The notes under the pieces: generated by a model | What the model was told of the DNA's origin: nothing | Seen by the model: the letters and a program-made list of their open reading frames with translations, nothing else | Databases searched by the model: none | Position numbers and translations under genes: made by a program | Part shown: piece after piece, positions 6,292 through 10,359 of the stretch | Numbering within the stretch: the first letter of the stretch is position 1 | How the letters are laid out: every line of letters begins with the position of its first letter | Assembly: GCA_018883285.1 (NCBI GenBank) | Contig: VEQJ01000020.1 | Location: 1 to 10,359, forward strand | Direction: 5' to 3' | Length of the DNA: 10,359 bases | DNA from: Alphaproteobacteria bacterium | Lineage (GTDB): Bacteria; Pseudomonadota; Alphaproteobacteria; CAISOG01

Positions 6292-8049
6292 ATGGTTGCC
6301 GCAACCGGTTACAGGGTTTTAGCCCGCACCTATCGTCCCAAAACTTTTGGCACCCTAATTGGCCAAGAGGTGATGGTGCAGACCTTGGCCAACGCTATCG
6401 CCCTTAACCGCTTGCCGCACGCCATTATGCTGACGGGGGTGCGCGGCGTGGGCAAAACCACCACCGCCAGGCTGATAGCCAAGGCCTTAAACTGCGTTGG
6501 GGCGGATGGCACGGGATCCCCCACCATCGACCCCTGCGGCGTCTGTGAGCACTGCGTTAACATCAGCGAAGATCGCCATCTGGATGTGCAGGAAATTGAC
6601 GCGGCCAGCCATACAAAGGTTGAGGAGATTCGCAAAATCTTTGACGGGGTGGCCTATCAACCCGTTGCCGCCCGCTATCGCATTTACATTGTGGACGAGG
6701 TTCACATGCTGTCGGGTCATTCCTTTAACGCGCTGTTAAAAACGCTTGAGGAGCCGCCGCCGCATGTTAAATTCCTGTTTGCCACCACCGAAATTCGCAA
6801 GGTTCCCGTAACCATCCTGTCGCGCTGCATGCGGTTTTCGTTGCGGCGTGTTGACGTGCCCGTGTTGGCCGCCCATTTGCAGGAAGTCGCCCAGAAAGAG
6901 CAGGTCGGATTAGAGCCATCGGCGGCAACCCTGCTGGCTAAGGCAGCTGAAGGCAGCGTGCGCGACAGCCTGTCGCTGTTGGATCAGGCCATCGCGCTAT
7001 CCAGCAGTGAATCGGGGGTGGCCACCATCAACGATGCGGTGGTGCGGCAAATGTTGGGCTTGGCGGCGGGTGACGGCGTGCAACAGGTGCTGGCCGCTAT
7101 TCTGCAGGGGCAACCGCATCAGGCGCTGACCCATTTTGGCCAGCTGTATGCGGCGGGCAGTGAGCCGTTGCAGCTGTTGCAAGACTTGTTGCATCTGGTT
7201 TACCAGCTAACCCGCGGCCAGCTGTTGACGTCTTCTGAAGACGACGGGGCAGGCGAAGATCTGCCCCCCTTGCTGCCGATTTTGAGCGATCTGGCGGCGA
7301 TGCCACTGCTGACCCGCGCCTGGCAACTGCTGCTGAAGGGGATTGATGAGGTGCAACAGGCGCCCAATGCTTTTGAGGCGGCGGAGATGATTTTGGTGCG
7401 CCTGGCCTATGCCAGCACGCTGCCCACCCCCTATGAATTGATGCGCGGGCAACAGCTGCAGGTGCCAGCTCCAGCTGCGCTAACAACCGCCGCACTATCT
7501 CCCGCGCCCACAGCCAAGGCCACGCGCGCCCCAAAAGAATCTGCCTCTACTCCCGCGGTTGCCGAGGTTGCATCCGTAGTATCGGAAGCAGCCCCTGCCG
7601 CAGCCCCCATAACAGCAGCCCCCATAGCGGCGGATCCCCGCCCGCCCGCGGAGGCTATTCCTGCTGCCGCCCCCGCCATTCCCGCCATGCCCGCGGATTT
7701 TGCCCAGTTGGTGGAGCGCCTAGCCGATCACAACCCCCTGTTGGCGTCCCAGCTGCGCCAAAATGCCTCGCTGGTGCTGTATGAGCCACCCTTGCTGCGT
7801 CTTCATATGCCCAATCTGCCGCCGCCCAGCTGGTGGCAGGAGTTAGAAAAAACCCTGCGGCAGGTGGTGGCCGCTGATTGGTTGGTGCAATCCGCCGATG
7901 CTCCAGGTGGCCTAAGCCTTAAGGATCAGGCTGAGGCGGAATGGGTCGCCCTGCAATCCAAAATTGTTGACAATCCCGCGTTGCAGCAGTTGCAGCAGGG
8001 GTTCCCCGACCTTAGCATCACCGCTATCAAATCTTCACAAGGCGGCTAG
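6292..8049 (+). CDS. dnaX: DNA polymerase III subunit gamma/tau
   Basis: DnaX is the clamp-loader ATPase of the replicative polymerase; its tau form also ties polymerase to helicase. The 585-residue protein has the AAA+ module with Walker A GVRGVGKT (49-56), a four-Cys zinc site (Cys68, Cys82, Cys85, Cys88), Walker B IVDEVH (133-138), sensor 1 FATTE (163-167) and the arginine finger in SRC (177-179). A GSVRDSLSLLDQA segment (221-233, sensor 2 region) and the oligomerisation domain to about 380 follow. An Ala/Pro-rich linker (about 392-467) leads to a C-terminal domain consistent with tau (468-585). The ATG has AGGA ten bases upstream (6278-6281). It starts 23 bases after the broken GspF/PilC-like gene. 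Its usual partners recR and the YbaB gene are not downstream. I see no well-placed frameshift signal for a separate gamma form. Confidence 0.97.
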   Translation: MVAATGYRVLARTYRPKTFGTLIGQEVMVQTLANAIALNRLPHAIMLTGVRGVGKTTTARLIAKALNCVGADGTGSPTIDPCGVCEHCVNISEDRHLDVQEIDAASHTKVEEIRKIFDGVAYQPVAARYRIYIVDEVHMLSGHSFNALLKTLEEPPPHVKFLFATTEIRKVPVTILSRCMRFSLRRVDVPVLAAHLQEVAQKEQVGLEPSAATLLAKAAEGSVRDSLSLLDQAIALSSSESGVATINDAVVRQMLGLAAGDGVQQVLAAILQGQPHQALTHFGQLYAAGSEPLQLLQDLLHLVYQLTRGQLLTSSEDDGAGEDLPPLLPILSDLAAMPLLTRAWQLLLKGIDEVQQAPNAFEAAEMILVRLAYASTLPTPYELMRGQQLQVPAPAALTTAALSPAPTAKATRAPKESASTPAVAEVASVVSEAAPAAAPITAAPIAADPRPPAEAIPAAAPAIPAMPADFAQLVERLADHNPLLASQLRQNASLVLYEPPLLRLHMPNLPPPSWWQELEKTLRQVVAADWLVQSADAPGGLSLKDQAEAEWVALQSKIVDNPALQQLQQGFPDLSITAIKSSQGG

Positions 8050-8134
8050 CCACCCATCCCACTATCCTTGACGGCTGGGGATAGGTTGTGAAAAGCTAGC
8101 GTCTTTCCCATCACGCGCAACAGGCACGGCAATC
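8050..8134 (+). other. dnaX-gatB spacer
   Basis: The 85-base gap has TTGACG (8068-8073), a good -35-like hexamer, but no acceptable -10 box 16-18 bases further on. A palindrome GGCTAGCC covers the dnaX stop, and there is no T-run. I see no defined terminator or promoter, so read-through from dnaX is possible. Confidence 0.3.
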
Positions 8135-9568
8135 ATGACAAACTCATCCTATGAAATGGTTATCGGTGTAGAGGTGCACGCGCAGATTATTTCCAACGCT
8201 AAGCTGTTTTCCGGATCCCCCACCCGCTTTGGCGCGTCACCGAACAGCCAGGTCAGCTTTATCGATGCCGCCTTTCCCGGCATGCTGCCCGTGCTGAATG
8301 GCTTTTGCGTGGCGCAGGCGGTCAAAACGGGGCTGGCCTTAAACGCTGAGATTCATCCCGAATCGGTGTTTGACCGCAAAAACTATTTTTACCCCGATTT
8401 GCCCAGCGGCTATCAGATTTCGCAATTCACCCGCCCCATCGTTGGCAAGGGTTGGATTGACATCGACCTGCCCGATGGCAGCGTTAAACGCATCGGCATC
8501 ACCCGCCTGCATTTAGAGCAAGATGCGGGCAAAAGCCTGCATGATCAGCATCCAACCCAAAGCTATATCGACCTGAATCGTGCGGGCGTTGGATTGATGG
8601 AGATTGTGTCGGAACCCGATATGCGTAGCGCGGAGGAGGTGGCGGCCTATGTCAAAAAGCTGCGCAGCATCCTGCAATATCTGGGCACCTGCGATGGCAA
8701 TATGGAGCAGGGCAATTTGCGTTGCGACGTCAATTTGTCGTTGCGGCGGCCTGGTCAGCCCTTTGGCACCCGCTGCGAGCTGAAAAATCTAAACTCCGTC
8801 CGCTTTATTGTGCAGGCGATTGCGGTAGAGGCAGGGCGGCAACAGGAAATTTTGGACAGCGGCGGACAGGATGTTCAGGAAACCCGCCTGTTCGACCCGG
8901 TACGCGGCGAAACCCGCAGCCTGCGTAGCAAAGAGGATGCGATGGATTATCGCTATTTCCCCGATCCCGACCTGCTGCCGCTGCGGTTGGAGGAGGGGTT
9001 GGTTGAACGGATGCGTGCCGCCCTGCCCGAACTGCCCGACGCCAAAAAGGCGCGGCTGGTAAGTGATTATGGCCTAAGCCCCTATGACGCGGGGCTGTTG
9101 GTGGTGGATGCCGTGACCGCTGGCTTTTTTGAAACGCTGGCTGCGGGGCGCGATGCGAAGCTGGCCGCCAATTGGATGTTGCATGAACTGTTTGCCCTGC
9201 TGAACAAACAGGGGCGGGAGATTGGTGATTCGCCTATCAGCGCCGAACAGCTGGGCGAACTGGTCGATTTAATCCAAAACAACACCATTTCGGGCAAAAT
9301 TGCCAAGGATGTGTTGGTGCAAATGGCCGAAACGGGCAAAAGCGCCGGCACCCTGGTCGCTGAGGGGGGATTGCAACAGGTGACCGACACCGATGCGATT
9401 GCCAAAATTGTGGCGCAGGTGTTGGCCGATAACCCTGGCCAGCTGGCTGATTATCGGGCGGGTAAGGACAAATTGTTTGGCTTTTTTGTTGGCCAAGTGA
9501 TGAAGCTTAGCCAGGGAAAGGCCAATCCCGACCTGGTCAACAGCCTGTTGCGGCAACAGTTGGGTTAG
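8135..9568 (+). CDS. gatB: Aspartyl/glutamyl-tRNA(Asn/Gln) amidotransferase subunit B
   Basis: GatB is the kinase-like subunit of GatCAB, which phosphorylates the side chain of misacylated Glu-tRNA(Gln) or Asp-tRNA(Asn) and receives ammonia from GatA to make the amide. At 477 residues the length is normal. The N-terminal cradle starts IGVEVHAQI (10-18). Typical segments follow: [17 protein letters not shown] (81-97), [12 protein letters not shown] (126-137), the family signature around [20 protein letters not shown] (146-165) and [13 protein letters not shown] (271-283). In the signature, Gly replaces the usual Pro of GVPLxEI. The C-terminal helical and YqeY-like tail region (about 295-477) is complete. 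The ATG at 8135 has a weak binding site; ATG 8156 would trim seven residues. gatC and gatA are not adjacent, though they often are in related genomes. Confidence 0.97.
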   Translation: MTNSSYEMVIGVEVHAQIISNAKLFSGSPTRFGASPNSQVSFIDAAFPGMLPVLNGFCVAQAVKTGLALNAEIHPESVFDRKNYFYPDLPSGYQISQFTRPIVGKGWIDIDLPDGSVKRIGITRLHLEQDAGKSLHDQHPTQSYIDLNRAGVGLMEIVSEPDMRSAEEVAAYVKKLRSILQYLGTCDGNMEQGNLRCDVNLSLRRPGQPFGTRCELKNLNSVRFIVQAIAVEAGRQQEILDSGGQDVQETRLFDPVRGETRSLRSKEDAMDYRYFPDPDLLPLRLEEGLVERMRAALPELPDAKKARLVSDYGLSPYDAGLLVVDAVTAGFFETLAAGRDAKLAANWMLHELFALLNKQGREIGDSPISAEQLGELVDLIQNNTISGKIAKDVLVQMAETGKSAGTLVAEGGLQQVTDTDAIAKIVAQVLADNPGQLADYRAGKDKLFGFFVGQVMKLSQGKANPDLVNSLLRQQLG

Positions 9569-9606
9569 CCAATCGCAGGTTAGCGCAATTGGTGATGCGA
9601 TATGGC

Positions 9607-9635
9607 TTGCATTGGGCGAACAAATTGGTTATCAA
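9607..9635 (+). promoter_or_regulatory. Candidate promoter of rplY
   Basis: TTGCAT (9607-9612), a 17-base spacer and TATCAA (9630-9635) would start transcription about 35 bases before the rplY ATG. Matches are three of six and four of six bases. Just upstream, an imperfect hairpin (9569-9592, CCAAT with ATTGG) follows the gatB stop but lacks a T-run. Both are visual calls. Confidence 0.35.
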
Positions 9636-9676
9636 TGCCGATTCAGAATTAACCTGTTTTTAGGGATACAAAGGCC

Positions 9677-10285
9677 ATGGCTGAAATTTTGGTGGTTGAG
9701 GGTAATGCCCGCGGCGTGCTTGGAACCGGTGGGGCACGCGCCGTTCGTCGTCAGGGGTTAATCCCCGCGGTGGTTTACGGCAATAACCAGGATCCTCAGG
9801 CGGTGGCGATTCAATTGCGCCCGATTGAAAACGCGCTGAACAAGCCTGGCTTTTACACCAAGCTGTTTGACCTAAAAATTGACGGCAAATCGGTTCGCAC
9901 CATTGCCCGCGATATTCAATTCCACCCTGTTACCGATCGCATCCTGCATGTTGATTTCCAGCGCGTGGATCTCAGCTCGACCATTCGGGTTGATGTGCCG
10001 TTGGTGGTGGTTGGTCATGCTGAATCGCCAGGCCTGAAGAATGGTGGGGTGCTGAACCTGTTGCTGCACAGCATCGCCCTGGAATGTTCGATTGATAACA
10101 TTCCAGCCAATCTTGAGGTTAGCTTGGCGGGTGTTGAAATTGGTGACAGCCTGCATATTGAGGATATTGCGCTGCCCAACGGTGCCAAACTGGTTGCGGG
10201 TGCGCGTGATACCACGGTTTACACCATCACTGGTGCCTCGTCTGAGGCCGCCGCGGCTGAGGGTGAGGCGGGGGCAGAGTCTTAA
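9677..10285 (+). CDS. rplY: 50S ribosomal protein L25, long Ctc/TL5 form
   Basis: L25 binds 5S rRNA in the central protuberance of the large ribosomal subunit. The 202-residue product begins with the L25 domain (1-95), including RGVLGTGGARAVRRQGLIPAVVYG, the family's conserved opening. It goes on with the TL5-type beta domain (about 100-185; IRVDVPLVVVGHAESPGLKNGG, LECSIDNIPANLEV). It ends in an Ala/Glu-rich tail of about 15 residues. The two-domain length is that of Ctc/TL5 proteins of most bacteria, not the single-domain E. coli L25. AGGGA (9662-9666) precedes the ATG by ten bases, with a closer AAAGG as well. It follows gatB by 108 bases and seems to have its own promoter. The pth gene that often follows rplY is not visible in the remaining 74 bases. 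Confidence 0.97.
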   Translation: MAEILVVEGNARGVLGTGGARAVRRQGLIPAVVYGNNQDPQAVAIQLRPIENALNKPGFYTKLFDLKIDGKSVRTIARDIQFHPVTDRILHVDFQRVDLSSTIRVDVPLVVVGHAESPGLKNGGVLNLLLHSIALECSIDNIPANLEVSLAGVEIGDSLHIEDIALPNGAKLVAGARDTTVYTITGASSEAAAAEGEAGAES

Positions 10286-10334
10286 TTTTAGACTTTGTGG
10301 CGGTTTAACGCTTGGTGACAGCCTGGGGCTTAAT

Positions 10335-10349
10335 CTTAGTACTCCTAAG
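10335..10349. other. Short hairpin downstream of rplY
   Basis: CTTAG (10335-10339) pairs with CTAAG (10345-10349) around a five-base loop. The stem has five pairs and no G-C-rich core, and no T-run follows within the window, so it is not called a terminator. The rest of 10286-10359 shows no gene. Confidence 0.3.
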
Positions 10350-10359
10350 TCTTCAGTCC

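Noticed and set aside
7097..7534. 145-codon minus-strand frame opposite dnaX
   Set aside because: It is a GC-rich shadow of dnaX with low-complexity composition.
7840..7860. A6 run in dnaX as a tau/gamma frameshift site
   Set aside because: The run is in the wrong phase for a slippery heptamer and lies close to the 3' end, so it would not yield a gamma-length product.
1..10359. CRISPR array, tRNA or rRNA gene, prophage or defence system
   Set aside because: No regularly spaced repeats, tRNA-like cloverleaf or rRNA segments were noticed, and all substantial reading frames are explained by housekeeping genes.

Overview
The window looks like housekeeping chromosome from an alphaproteobacterium. 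The main evidence is the leftward gene order rnd (small RNase D) - kdsD - lptC - lptA - lptB, a cluster typical of that class, together with protein style and moderately GC-rich codon use. I cannot name a genus. No undescribed defence, mobile or biosynthetic system is visible. The points of real interest are small ones.

Left edge (1-362): the last 41 codons of an IS5-type DDE transposase and the probable right end of its insertion sequence. A 200-base non-coding stretch follows, with a strong imperfect inverted repeat and little sign of a gene; it may be a dispersed repeat. The material lies just downstream of lptB, where alphaproteobacteria often carry rpoN.

Minus-strand block (363-4779): rnd, kdsD, lptC, lptA and lptB, read right to left. 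KdsD makes the arabinose 5-phosphate precursor of Kdo, the inner-core sugar of lipopolysaccharide. LptB, LptA and LptC are the inner-membrane ATPase, the periplasmic bridge and the inner-membrane anchor of the Lpt machine that carries finished LPS to the outer membrane. The genes are tightly packed (a 4-base ATGA overlap between lptA and lptB), except for a 100-base gap before lptC that holds a possible internal promoter.

Divergent centre (4780-5018): a short promoter-bearing gap, then a small (4.5S-type) signal recognition particle RNA transcribed rightward. It was recognised from its conserved apical domain and a perfect 12-bp closing helix.

Plus-strand block (5019-10285): a lone GspF/PilC-like membrane protein gene that is split by a -1 frameshift at a run of six C; dnaX (DNA polymerase III tau/gamma); gatB (amidotransferase subunit B, without gatC or gatA beside it); and rplY (ribosomal protein L25, long Ctc/TL5 form). 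The final 74 bases hold only a short hairpin. Apart from translation (gatB, rplY), the plus-strand genes share no evident pathway.
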